Shown here piece by piece: positions 43,951 to 52,860 of a stretch of DNA of 64,000 nt. A model generated the notes under the pieces. It had not been told where the DNA came from. It saw only the letters and a program-made list of their open reading frames with translations, and did no database searches. The number at the start of each line of letters is the position of its first letter. Within the stretch, counting starts at the first letter, position 1. The DNA comes from Mycobacterium sp. (GTDB taxonomy: Bacteria > Actinomycetota > Actinomycetes > Mycobacteriales > Mycobacteriaceae): contig JACPVR010000013.1 in assembly GCA_016197405.1 (NCBI GenBank), positions 372,001 to 436,000 of the forward strand, given 5' to 3'. A program made the translations under genes and the position numbers.

Positions 43951-45041
43951 GGTTCCGAACTCCGGTCGGCCACCAGTTTCTCGACGGCGGCATTGTCGGC
44001 GCCCAGCGCCGATGCCCGGGCTGTGATGACCGGGCGGACCGCGGCGACATCGGTGGCCGGCGCCGGTGGTTCTGCGGCATAGCCGGCCGCCACCTGCGCC
44101 AGCGCGATCTCGATGAGCTGACCACCGCCCCGGCGCACCGAACGCTTCACGGCCGCGGCGGCCTCCAAACCGGTCAGCGGATCGGCGATGGCGTCACCGA
44201 TGAATACCGGTCCGGTGTCGTCGGCGCCGACCAGTCCACCCGCGACCGCGGCGTCATCACCGAAGGCCACCCGGTCCGGCTGTGTGCGGCCGTACCCACT
44301 GAGCCGCAGCCACACCCGCCCGGGCGGGCCGTCGATATCGTCGGGGCCGAGTCCGCGCCGGGCCAGCGCGGCAGGCCGGGACCCTTCCAGGACGATGTCG
44401 GCGATGCCGAGCAACGCCCGTAGCCGGTCCTGTTGCGCATCGAAATCCACCGAGTAGCTGAGCTTTCCGCCGTTGACCCAGTCGAAGAACTCGCGGTTCG
44501 CCGACCGGGTGCCATCCGGTCGCGACGGGCTCTCCACTTTGACCACCAGCGCGCCGGCGCGGGCCAGCAGCGCCCCGCACAGCGGCCCGGCCCACATCGA
44601 GGTCAGGTCGGCCACCACCAGACCATCGACCGACCGCGGCGCTGCCGAGCGCCCGCAGAAGCTCGTGCGGGGTGCGGCGGCAGGTGTCTCCCCCAGACGC
44701 GCGGCCGGAAGATCGAGCAGCCGCGCACGCCCCACCGCATCCGCCGCGGTCTGCGTCGCCGCCCACCGGGCCACCTCGGACCAGTGGTCGGCACCGACGG
44801 CATCGGCCTGCAGCAAAGCGGGCAGGGCGGCGATATCGTCGGCGCGCGACAGCGTCAGCGCCCACCAGCCGTCGGCGGCTTCGATCAGCCGGGTGGCCCC
44901 GCCCGCCGAGACCCGGCCCCCGGGTGCCAGCCCAAGCAACACCGCCCGCCCGGTCAGCAGCTCGGTGGCGTCGGCGTCCAGGTCGGCGGCCACCGCAGCG
45001 GCTCGTGCCAGCACCCCGCCGCCGATCCCCAACGCACCCAT
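43944..45041 (-). CDS. CoA-transferase family III (CaiB/BaiF) protein
   Basis: A 365-residue family III CoA-transferase. The domain starts around residue 140 (VADLTSMWAGPLCGALLARAGALVVKVESP) and includes FFDWVNGGKLSYSVDFD. The Asp of ADLTSMWAGP is in the place of the usual PLAG-type region, and the nucleophilic Asp is less obvious than normal. The first 130 residues are Ala/Asp-rich and atypical, perhaps a degenerate half of a duplicated domain. The gene ends inside the amidohydrolase start, so they form one operon, with the Rv0216-like gene 29 bases upstream. Confidence 0.83.
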   Translation of the reverse strand: MGALGIGGGVLARAAAVAADLDADATELLTGRAVLLGLAPGGRVSAGGATRLIEAADGWWALTLSRADDIAALPALLQADAVGADHWSEVARWAATQTAADAVGRARLLDLPAARLGETPAAAPRTSFCGRSAAPRSVDGLVVADLTSMWAGPLCGALLARAGALVVKVESPSRPDGTRSANREFFDWVNGGKLSYSVDFDAQQDRLRALLGIADIVLEGSRPAALARRGLGPDDIDGPPGRVWLRLSGYGRTQPDRVAFGDDAAVAGGLVGADDTGPVFIGDAIADPLTGLEAAAAVKRSVRRGGGQLIEIALAQVAAGYAAEPPAPATDVAAVRPVITARASALGADNAAVEKLVADRSSEPC

Positions 45042-45070
45042 CCGGCCATTGTGGCGGGTGACCGATCGGG

Positions 45071-46060
45071 CTAGAACATCAGCGCCGTGAAACGCCAGTC
45101 CAGCACCGCACGATCGGGGTCACCCGCTGCATGCACCAGTGAGCGCAGGCGCAGGATCCCACCGTCGGCCAGCGGTTCGGCGGTCTCGACGTGTAGCTCG
45201 CTGAACAGCGTGTCGCCCTCGTGCACCGGACCGGTGTGATCGCAGGATTCCCAGGACAACACGGCGGCCAGGTTGGGCAGCAGCCTGCTGGCCTGGGCCA
45301 GTGCCAGACCGATGGTGTGCCCGCCGTACACCAGCCGTTGCCCGCCGACGCGCGAGTCATGATGCGTCGCGGCGATATTGAGACTGAGCCGGGCCAACTC
45401 GGGAGCGCTGCTGACCACGTCCGCGGTGCTGTGCAACACCGCCCCGGCCAGCGCGGGATCGAAATGCGGTCCGGGCACCCGGGCGCGGAACGCCGCGCCG
45501 TCGAAATGCCTGGCCGGATCGGGGGCCTGCGGCAGGTCGGCGCCGATGGCGGACAGGTCGTCGTCGTGCCCGGTCTCGCCCGCTCCCGGACTCAACGGCA
45601 GCATCGCGCACCGGTAGAAGTCCAGCACCGGCCGATCCGCCTGGTCGACGGTCGTCATCCGCAACGCGGCAAGTCCGGTCGCGGGGCGCCCCGGCTTGAT
45701 CGAATTCTGTTTCAGTGCAACGACTTCGGTGCGGGTACGGATGGTGTCGCCGATGACCGGGAAGCGGTGGAACCGCAGACCGCGGTAGAACAGGTTGGCC
45801 TTGACGCGCTGCGTCACCAGCGTGGACTGGCCTATCGCGACATCGCAGACCAGGCCCGGGTGCGCCAGTGCGCCGGGTGAACCCGTGACGGCCTGCGACA
45901 ACGCGGCATCCAGCGGCAGACGCATCCGGTCGCCGAGGATCGACTGGTGCACCGCGGCGGCACCCGAGCTCAGCGTCATCGACGGGGCCCAGTCGAAGAC
46001 CTGCCCGCGGCTGAGCTCATCGAAGTGCGGTCCGCCGGGGTTATGGCCGTACAAAGTCAC
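45071..46060 (-). CDS. MaoC-like double-hotdog protein (Rv0216-like)
   Basis: A 329-residue double-hotdog protein of the type known structurally from M. tuberculosis Rv0216 (recalled). The hydratase-2 fold is recognisable through GDTIRTRTEVVALKQNS in the first half and LVYGGHTIGLALAQASRLLPN in the second. The classic R-hydratase Asp/His signature is not complete, so catalysis is uncertain. GTG 46060 encodes MTLYGHNPGGPHFDELSRG. It is divergent from the FadE3-like gene. TGGCCGTACA at its start (46044) is repeated 67 bp away at 46111. Confidence 0.85.
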   Translation of the reverse strand: MTLYGHNPGGPHFDELSRGQVFDWAPSMTLSSGAAAVHQSILGDRMRLPLDAALSQAVTGSPGALAHPGLVCDVAIGQSTLVTQRVKANLFYRGLRFHRFPVIGDTIRTRTEVVALKQNSIKPGRPATGLAALRMTTVDQADRPVLDFYRCAMLPLSPGAGETGHDDDLSAIGADLPQAPDPARHFDGAAFRARVPGPHFDPALAGAVLHSTADVVSSAPELARLSLNIAATHHDSRVGGQRLVYGGHTIGLALAQASRLLPNLAAVLSWESCDHTGPVHEGDTLFSELHVETAEPLADGGILRLRSLVHAAGDPDRAVLDWRFTALMF

Positions 46061-46146
46061 GAGATGGCATGTTGTCAGCCCCCTGAACTGTATGTCAAGA
46101 TGAGAGAAATTGGCCGTACATATGTTGCCTTATGGAGATGTCGACG

Positions 46147-47313
46147 ATGAGCACTGCGCCCGGTACCGACCTGAGCGATGAGGAATCGATGCTGGTCGCG
46201 ACGGTGCGGGCGTTCATCGACCGCGATGTCCGGCCGACCGTCCGCGATGTCGAACACGCCAACACCTACCCCGAGGCGTGGATCGAGGCGATGAAACAGA
46301 TCGGCATCTACGGGCTTGCGGTGCCCGAGGAATACGGCGGATCACCGGTGTCGATGCCGTGCTACGTGCTGGTCACCGAGGAACTGGCCCGCGGCTGGAT
46401 GAGCCTGGCCGGCGCCATGGGTGGCCACACCGTCGTCGCCAAACTGCTGAGCCTGTTCGGCACCGAGGAACAGAAGCAGGCCTACCTGCCGCGGATGGCC
46501 ACCGGCGAACTGCGCGCCACCATGGCCCTGACCGAGCCGGGCGGCGGCTCCGACCTGCAGAACATGACCACCGTCGCGCGCAGCGACGGTGATCACCTGA
46601 TCGTCAACGGTGCCAAGACCTGGATCTCCAATGCCCGCCGTTCCGGGCTCATCGCGTTGTTGTGCAAGACCGATCCGTCGGCCGAGCCCAAGCACCGGGG
46701 AATCTCGGTGATCCTGGCCGAGCACGGTCCCGGCCTGACCGTCAGCCGTGATCTGCCCAAGCTGGGATACAAGGGTGTCGAGAGCTGCGAGCTGTCCTTC
46801 GACGACTACCGCGTCCCGGCCTCGGCGATCCTCGGCGGCACACCCGGCAAGGGTTTCGGCCAGATGATGAAAGGCCTGGAGACCGGCCGTATCCAGGTGG
46901 CCTCGCGGGCGCTTGGCGTGGCCACCGCGGCTCTCGACGACGCGCTGCGCTACGCCCAGGAGCGGGAGAGCTTCGGCCAGCCGATCTGGAAGCACCAGTC
47001 GGTGGGCAACTACCTCGCCGACATGGCGACCAAGCTCACCGCCGCCCGCCAGCTCACGCTTTATGCCGCGCGGTGTTATGACAGCGGCCAGCGCTGCGAT
47101 ATGGAGGCCGGGATGGCCAAGCTCTTCGCCTCCGAGGTCGCCATGGAGATCGCACTGAACGCCGTGCGAATCCACGGCGGATACGGCTACTCGACCGAAT
47201 ACGACGTCGAACGGTATTTCCGCGACGCCCCGCTGATGATCGTCGGCGAGGGCACCAACGAGATCCAGCGCAATGTCATCGCCGCACAGTTGGTCTCCCG
47301 CGGCGGCTGTTGA
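46147..47313 (+). CDS. fadE3: Acyl-CoA dehydrogenase (FadE3-like)
   Basis: A 388-residue complete acyl-CoA dehydrogenase. It has ALTEPGGGSDLQNM, the FAD motif ERESFGQPIWKHQSV, and the catalytic base E368 in VGEGTNEIQRNV, so it can act as a homotetramer unlike the split pairs elsewhere in the window. The ATG at 46147 has GGAG nine bases upstream; ATGs at 46132 and 46138 are alternatives. A -10-like TATGTT (46121-46126) precedes it. The GntR gene follows three bases after its stop. Position agrees with Rv0215c. Confidence 0.88.
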   Translation: MSTAPGTDLSDEESMLVATVRAFIDRDVRPTVRDVEHANTYPEAWIEAMKQIGIYGLAVPEEYGGSPVSMPCYVLVTEELARGWMSLAGAMGGHTVVAKLLSLFGTEEQKQAYLPRMATGELRATMALTEPGGGSDLQNMTTVARSDGDHLIVNGAKTWISNARRSGLIALLCKTDPSAEPKHRGISVILAEHGPGLTVSRDLPKLGYKGVESCELSFDDYRVPASAILGGTPGKGFGQMMKGLETGRIQVASRALGVATAALDDALRYAQERESFGQPIWKHQSVGNYLADMATKLTAARQLTLYAARCYDSGQRCDMEAGMAKLFASEVAMEIALNAVRIHGGYGYSTEYDVERYFRDAPLMIVGEGTNEIQRNVIAAQLVSRGGC

Positions 47314-47316
47314 GTC

Positions 47317-48045
47317 ATGAAGCCCGCCCCGGCCTATCAGCTTTTGAGCCGCCAGCTGCGTGACGAGATCGCCGCGGGCGTGTACTCCGGCGGTGTTCGG
47401 CTACCGACCGAATCGGAACTGGTCGTGCGCCACGGCGTGAGCCGCCAGACGGTGCGGCGGGCCTTCCAGGATCTGGTGGCCGAGGGTGTGGTGTACCGCG
47501 TCCCGGGCCGCGGCACCTATGTCGACGAGTCCGCGCCGCGCTATCTGCGCCAGCTCGGCTCCATCGAGGACCTGATGAGCTTGTCCGAGGACACCACCAT
47601 GGAGGTGTTGTCCGGTCTGCGCCGCCGCGTCGACGTCGACGCCGCCAGCCGGTTGCGCCTGGACGACGACGTCGTCTACACCGTGGTGTTCCGTCGGTTG
47701 CACGGCGGGATCCCGTTCGTGCTGACCCGTGTACACCTGACCGAGCAGACGGCCCTTCCGGTGCTAGGGGCACCGGAGCTCGCCGATGGCGCTGCCAGCG
47801 CCCACACCATCATCGGACTGCTCGAACCGCACCTGCGGTATCCGATTGCCGAAGCGGCACAGTCGATCACCGTCGCGGGCGCCGATGCCGACGTGGCCGC
47901 CGCCGTCGGCTGCGACCCCGGTCATCCGATGTTGCGGGTCGACCGGCTCTACTCCGATTCCACCGGGACCCCGGTCGAGCTCGCGGTCAGCCAGTTCCTG
48001 CCCGAGCAATACACCTACCGGGTGACCCTGCGCCGCTCCACCTAG
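47317..48045 (+). CDS. GntR family regulator with UTRA domain
   Basis: A 242-residue GntR/HutC-type regulator. The winged helix (residues about 5-70) shows LPTESELVVRHGVSRQTVRRAFQDLVAEG and GRGTYV; the C-terminal UTRA ligand domain (about 90-235) ends in VELAVSQFLPEQYTYRV. It is co-transcribed with the FadE3-like dehydrogenase (three-base gap), so it probably senses an acyl-CoA or related metabolite and controls this small operon. Confidence 0.92.
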   Translation: MKPAPAYQLLSRQLRDEIAAGVYSGGVRLPTESELVVRHGVSRQTVRRAFQDLVAEGVVYRVPGRGTYVDESAPRYLRQLGSIEDLMSLSEDTTMEVLSGLRRRVDVDAASRLRLDDDVVYTVVFRRLHGGIPFVLTRVHLTEQTALPVLGAPELADGAASAHTIIGLLEPHLRYPIAEAAQSITVAGADADVAAAVGCDPGHPMLRVDRLYSDSTGTPVELAVSQFLPEQYTYRVTLRRST

Positions 48046-48046
48046 C

Positions 48047-48095
48047 GATTTCGGCGTGTTTTGCCACGCTCAGCGTGGGTTTTCACGCCGAAATC
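48047..48095. terminator. Nested palindrome between convergent genes
   Basis: GATTTCGGCGTG (48047) and CACGCCGAAATC (48084-48095) are perfect 12-bp arms around an inner hairpin CCACGC-TCA-GCGTGG (48064-48078). TTTTG and GTTTT lie between the two stems. It fills the 48-bp gap between the convergent GntR and enoyl-CoA hydratase genes and could stop transcription from both sides. Confidence 0.65.
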
Positions 48096-49029
48096 ACTCG
48101 GTGACGGAGTCGACGAGGCCCCAGTCGAGTGCGGTACGCGTATCGATGCTCTGCCCGCTGAGCACCAGATACGCAGTGCGCCAACGCCCTATCCGCCGGG
48201 TGATGCTGACGGTCCCACCGGCGCCGGGCAGCAGTCCCAGCGCGAGCTCCGGCAGGGCGAAAGTGGCACCGGAGCGGGCCAGCACATGCCCGCAAAAGGC
48301 CGCCATCTCCAGCCCGCTGCCCAGCACCTGCCCGTGCACCTCGGCGCGCACCGCCGGGCCCAGCCGCCGGGTCAGGGCGTCGAGGGCCAGCGCCGGGCTG
48401 TGCCGGGTGCGGGCCAGGTGTGCGCTTGCCGGGTCGGCGAACGACCCGAATTCGGCCAGATCACCGCCGCTGCAGAACGACGGCCCGTTGCCGGTGAGCA
48501 CGACCTCGTCGATACCGGTGTCCAGCGCGGCCACCGTGAGCGCCTCCAGCAGACCGGCCCGCGCCGCGGTGCTGAAAGCGTTGTGGCGCTTGGGTCTGTT
48601 GAACGCGATGCGCAACGTGTCGCCGCTACGGCTGACCGCCACCGGTTCGGCGTCCTCCGGCATCACCGCGGGTCCACGTTCGGCCAGCCACCGGGCGAAC
48701 TCCGGACCGGCCTGCAATGTCGAATAGGCCAGCGATTCGGTGATGACGCCGGGGTAGGCCGGCGCGGTCACGTCGACCGCACGCAGCACGTCGGCGCAGA
48801 TCGCCGCGGCATGCGGCCAGCGCGCCACCCGCTCGTCCAGCACCGCCAGCGCGGCCGGAACCGACGGCACCCGCACCGCTCGGCGATCGCCGGTATCCGC
48901 CTCGGTCAGCGTGAAAGTGGCGTGCTGCAACCAGTATTCGGCGCCGTCAGCATGCAGGTCACCGGTGGCGACCACCACTGCCGACGGTTCCGGCCCGCCG
49001 GGCGGATCCGACAGGTCGACGAGCTCCAC
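48094..49029 (-). CDS. Enoyl-CoA hydratase/isomerase with N-terminal extension
   Basis: A 311-residue crotonase-family protein. The crotonase domain starts near residue 135 (LRIAFNRPKRHNAFS) and includes GNGPSFCSGGDLAEF, GSGLEMAAFCGH and FALPELALGLLPGAGGT, so both catalytic glutamates and the oxyanion loops are present. About 130 residues before it are not crotonase-like and match no family I know. The GTG at 49029 overlaps the ligase stop (TAGTG), so the gene is coupled to the FadD4-like ligase. A longer frame to 49128 would overlap the ligase by 100 bases. Confidence 0.85.
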   Translation of the reverse strand: MELVDLSDPPGGPEPSAVVVATGDLHADGAEYWLQHATFTLTEADTGDRRAVRVPSVPAALAVLDERVARWPHAAAICADVLRAVDVTAPAYPGVITESLAYSTLQAGPEFARWLAERGPAVMPEDAEPVAVSRSGDTLRIAFNRPKRHNAFSTAARAGLLEALTVAALDTGIDEVVLTGNGPSFCSGGDLAEFGSFADPASAHLARTRHSPALALDALTRRLGPAVRAEVHGQVLGSGLEMAAFCGHVLARSGATFALPELALGLLPGAGGTVSITRRIGRWRTAYLVLSGQSIDTRTALDWGLVDSVTE

Positions 49030-50552
49030 TACCCGGCGCCGCCGTATTTGGCGATCAGGCTCTGCTTGTAGAGCTTGCCGGCGTCGGTACGCGGCAACTG
49101 CGCCTCGAACGAGATGCTGCGCGGACACTTGTAGTGCGCCAGACGCTCGCGCAACCAGACCAGCAGCTCATCGGCGAACTCCGCGGTGGCATCGGCAGGA
49201 TCGACGGTCTGTACGACGCCCTTGACCGTCTGGCCCATCTCCTCGTCGGGAATGCCGAACACCGCGGCATCCATCACCAACGGATGCGTCACCAGCATGT
49301 TCTCGGCTTCCTGCGGGTAGATGTTCACGCCGCCGGAGATGATCATGTGGTGGCGGCGGTCGGTGAGGTAGAGGTAGCCCTCCTCGTCGAGATACCCGAT
49401 ATCGCCCACCGTCTTCCAGCCGTGCGTATCGCGCGAGGCGGCCGTCTTCTCGGCGTCGTTGAGGTACTCGAAGTCGAGGCCGCCTTCGAAGTAGATCTCA
49501 CCGGCCTGGCCGGGCGGCAGTTCGTTACCGTCTTCGTCGAGGATGTGCAGCACGCCCAACATCGGCTTGCCGACGGATCCGGGGTGCGCCAGCCATTCCT
49601 CGGCGCTGATCAGCGTCGAGCCGATGGCTTCCGATGAGGCGTAGTACTCGTCGACTATCGGGCCCCACCAGTCGATCATCTGCTTCTTGATGTCCACCGG
49701 GCACGGGGCAGCCGCGTGCATGACCCGCTTGAGGCTCGATACGTCATACGAATTACGCACCGCCTCAGGGAGTTTGAGCATCCGGGTGAACATCGCCGGG
49801 ACGAACTGCCCATGTGTCACACGGTGGCGGGCGATGGCATCCAAGGCACCCTCGGCGTCGAATTTCTCCATCACCACCGTCGTCAGGCCGGCCGCCTGCA
49901 CCGTCATCGACCACACCGAGGGGGCGGTGTGATACAGCGGGGCAGGGCTCAGATAGATCGCGTCGGCGTCCATCCAGAAGCCCACCAACGCCGACATCAT
50001 GCCGGGCGCCTCGGCGGGCGGCACATGCGGCAGTTCCCGTTTGATGCCCTTGGGACGCCCCGTGGTCCCCGAGGAGTACTGCAGCAGATCGCCTTCGATC
50101 TCATCGTCGATCGGCGTATCCGGTTGGTCGGCAACACATTCCGGGTAACGCAGCCAGCCGTCGAGGTCATCGTCGACGATCAGCAGCACCGGCGGCAGAC
50201 CAGCCGGGAGCTCCGCTCCGAGGTTCTCACACGTCTTACGCGTCGCCGCGGAGCCGACTATGGCCGAGGCGCCACTGTTGTCGATGATGTAGGCCGCTTC
50301 GGCGGCGGTCAGGTGGGTGTTGATCGGCACGTAGTACAGGCCGCTGCGCCTGGCCGCCCACATCACGGCGTGCATGTGCTCGTTGTTCTCCATCAGGATC
50401 GCAACGACATCGCCTTCGGTCAGCCCGCGCTGCCGGAAGTAATGGGCGAGCCGGTTGGCCCGTTTCTCCAGTTCGTCGAAGGTGACGACGGTTCCGGAGG
50501 GATGCATGATGATGGCCGCTTTGCCGGTACCGATGTGGTCGCGAATCTGCAT
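49029..50552 (-). CDS. fadD4: Acyl-CoA ligase (FadD4-like)
   Basis: A 507-residue ANL-superfamily ligase. Motifs are QYSSGTTGRPKGIK (P-loop), VDEYYASSEAIG (A5), TVGDIGYLDEEGYLYLTDRRHHMIISGGVNIYP (hinge) and RTDAGKLYKQSL with the catalytic lysine. ATG 50552 is preferred over GTG 50585, which lies inside a clear promoter (TTGACG, 16 bases, TATCGT on the minus strand). Coupled by stop/start overlap to the enoyl-CoA hydratase gene. Position agrees with Rv0214. Confidence 0.88.
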   Translation of the reverse strand: MQIRDHIGTGKAAIIMHPSGTVVTFDELEKRANRLAHYFRQRGLTEGDVVAILMENNEHMHAVMWAARRSGLYYVPINTHLTAAEAAYIIDNSGASAIVGSAATRKTCENLGAELPAGLPPVLLIVDDDLDGWLRYPECVADQPDTPIDDEIEGDLLQYSSGTTGRPKGIKRELPHVPPAEAPGMMSALVGFWMDADAIYLSPAPLYHTAPSVWSMTVQAAGLTTVVMEKFDAEGALDAIARHRVTHGQFVPAMFTRMLKLPEAVRNSYDVSSLKRVMHAAAPCPVDIKKQMIDWWGPIVDEYYASSEAIGSTLISAEEWLAHPGSVGKPMLGVLHILDEDGNELPPGQAGEIYFEGGLDFEYLNDAEKTAASRDTHGWKTVGDIGYLDEEGYLYLTDRRHHMIISGGVNIYPQEAENMLVTHPLVMDAAVFGIPDEEMGQTVKGVVQTVDPADATAEFADELLVWLRERLAHYKCPRSISFEAQLPRTDAGKLYKQSLIAKYGGAG

Positions 50553-50556
50553 GCGG

Positions 50557-50592
50557 AGGACTTTACGATAAGACCCATTTGACACCCGTCAA
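50557..50592 (-). promoter_or_regulatory. Promoter of the fadD4-like operon with overlapping inverted repeat
   Basis: On the minus strand TTGACG and TATCGT are 16 bases apart, and the transcript should begin a few bases before the ATG at 50552. TTGAC-ACCC-GTCAA (50579-50592) is a perfect inverted repeat over the -35, a likely operator. Confidence 0.55.
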
Positions 50593-50623
50593 CAGGGTCG
50601 GTTTCGCGACCGTCACCGCTGCA

Positions 50624-51901
<1,278 letters not shown>

Positions 51902-51936
51902 CGGGGTCCTTCTGTTCGGGCAACCCGATTCCCGCG

Positions 51937-51988
51937 AAAAATGCAGCGAGACTTCGGGTCGACACGTATGTCGGCCGAAGGTCTCGCT
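51937..51988 (-). terminator. Intrinsic terminator in the leader of the cation antiporter mRNA
   Basis: On the minus strand a long hairpin (51988-51945) has outer arms AGCGAGAC and GTCTCGCT and an inner stem CGACA-TACG-TGTCG, followed four bases later by TTTTT. It lies between the riboswitch and the start codon at 51901 and would be its expression platform. A smaller hairpin (CCGAAA-loop-TTTCGG) lies at 51991-52006. Confidence 0.6.
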
Positions 51989-52005
51989 CGCCGAAAATTA
52001 TTTCG

Positions 52006-52110
52006 GTGGATGACCGGGCGGCACTGCCGCCAGCATGTCGACCATCCGCAACCACAGCCCCGATATCCCGGGGCCGCGGGAGGAACTACTCCCCTTCGCT
52101 GTCGGAGACG
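52006..52110 (-). ncRNA. Probable yybP-ykoY (Mn2+) riboswitch
   Basis: On the minus strand the leader has GGGGAGTAG (52094-52086), a hallmark loop of the yybP-ykoY family. An 11-bp stem with two G-U pairs follows (CCGCGGCCCCG and CGGGGCTGTGG), then GTCGACATGCTGG (52042-52030), which resembles the second conserved loop, and a stem GGCGGC-AGT-GCCGCC. It is upstream of a cation antiporter gene, as in known examples. The closing P1 helix is not clear by eye. The rest of the 330-bp gap (52111-52231) is AT-rich, with AGCTA-GG-TAGCT (52181-52192) and a possible -10 TAGGTT. Confidence 0.7.
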
Positions 52111-52231
52111 CTACCGCACTTCGCGCCGATCAGCAACCTAGATCGACTATCGAATGTTCTCCGATGCTCCGCATTATTGCAGCTAGGTAGCTATTAAATG
52201 ATTCTTCGGCCACCCTGATCTTTATTTGTGG

Positions 52232-52840
52232 CTAACTTGATGACGCTGGCTGGGAAGCCAGCGCGCGCCAGGTGAGGTCGGCGATATCCAGCCCGAACTG
52301 CTCGTCGACCGCGCGTTCGGTATAGAGGGCCTGGACCATGATCGGGGCCAACAGCAGCTGCAGAGCCGCCACCGGGTTGACACCGTCGCGAAGTTCACCA
52401 CGATCGCGGGCCCGGTCCAGCAGGCTGCGTATTCCACTGAATCGCTGCTGCCAGAAGATGTTTCGGGTCGAATCGCCGTACAGCGAGTGCTCATCCATGA
52501 CCATCCCGCGCAGCAGCCGGCGACCCAGCTCGGCGTTGACGTACCTGACCACCCCGACGGCGAGCGCCTGCACGTCACCGCGCAACGACCCGGTGTCGGG
52601 CGTCTGCACGTGGCTGTCGCTCCAGTGCTCCAGCACGTCGAGCACCAGGTGCTGACGGTCACCCCAGTATCGGTAGACGGCGGCACGGTCGATGTCGTGC
52701 CGCTCGGTCATCGCCTCGATACTGAACCGCTCGAGACCCCACTTGGCCAACTCGTCCAGCGCGGCGACGAAGACACGCTGACGCAACGTCTCCGGCACGG
52801 AGTCATAAGTCGATCCCGAGGTGGACGACGGCTCCGTCAT
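52232..52840 (-). CDS. TetR family regulator downstream of pckA
   Basis: A 202-residue TetR-family regulator. The DNA-binding domain (about residues 18-65) is LRQRVFVAALDELAKWG ... HDIDRAAVYRYWGDRQHL, with the C-terminal domain of the TetR_C_11 style (RYVNAELGRRLLRGMV). ATG 52840 is chosen because TACTTT lies six bases upstream (leaderless); an in-frame TTG at 52846 is the alternative. It begins 20 bases after the pckA stop, so read-through from pckA is also possible. Confidence 0.88.
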   Translation of the reverse strand: MTEPSSTSGSTYDSVPETLRQRVFVAALDELAKWGLERFSIEAMTERHDIDRAAVYRYWGDRQHLVLDVLEHWSDSHVQTPDTGSLRGDVQALAVGVVRYVNAELGRRLLRGMVMDEHSLYGDSTRNIFWQQRFSGIRSLLDRARDRGELRDGVNPVAALQLLLAPIMVQALYTERAVDEQFGLDIADLTWRALASQPASSS

Positions 52841-52846
52841 CCACAA

Positions 52847-52852
52847 AAAGTA
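52847..52852 (-). promoter_or_regulatory. -10 hexamer TACTTT for a leaderless TetR mRNA
   Basis: On the minus strand TACTTT is followed by TTGTGG and the ATG at 52840. The promoter would lie at the end of pckA. Confidence 0.4.
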
Positions 52853-52860
52853 CCAGTGAC

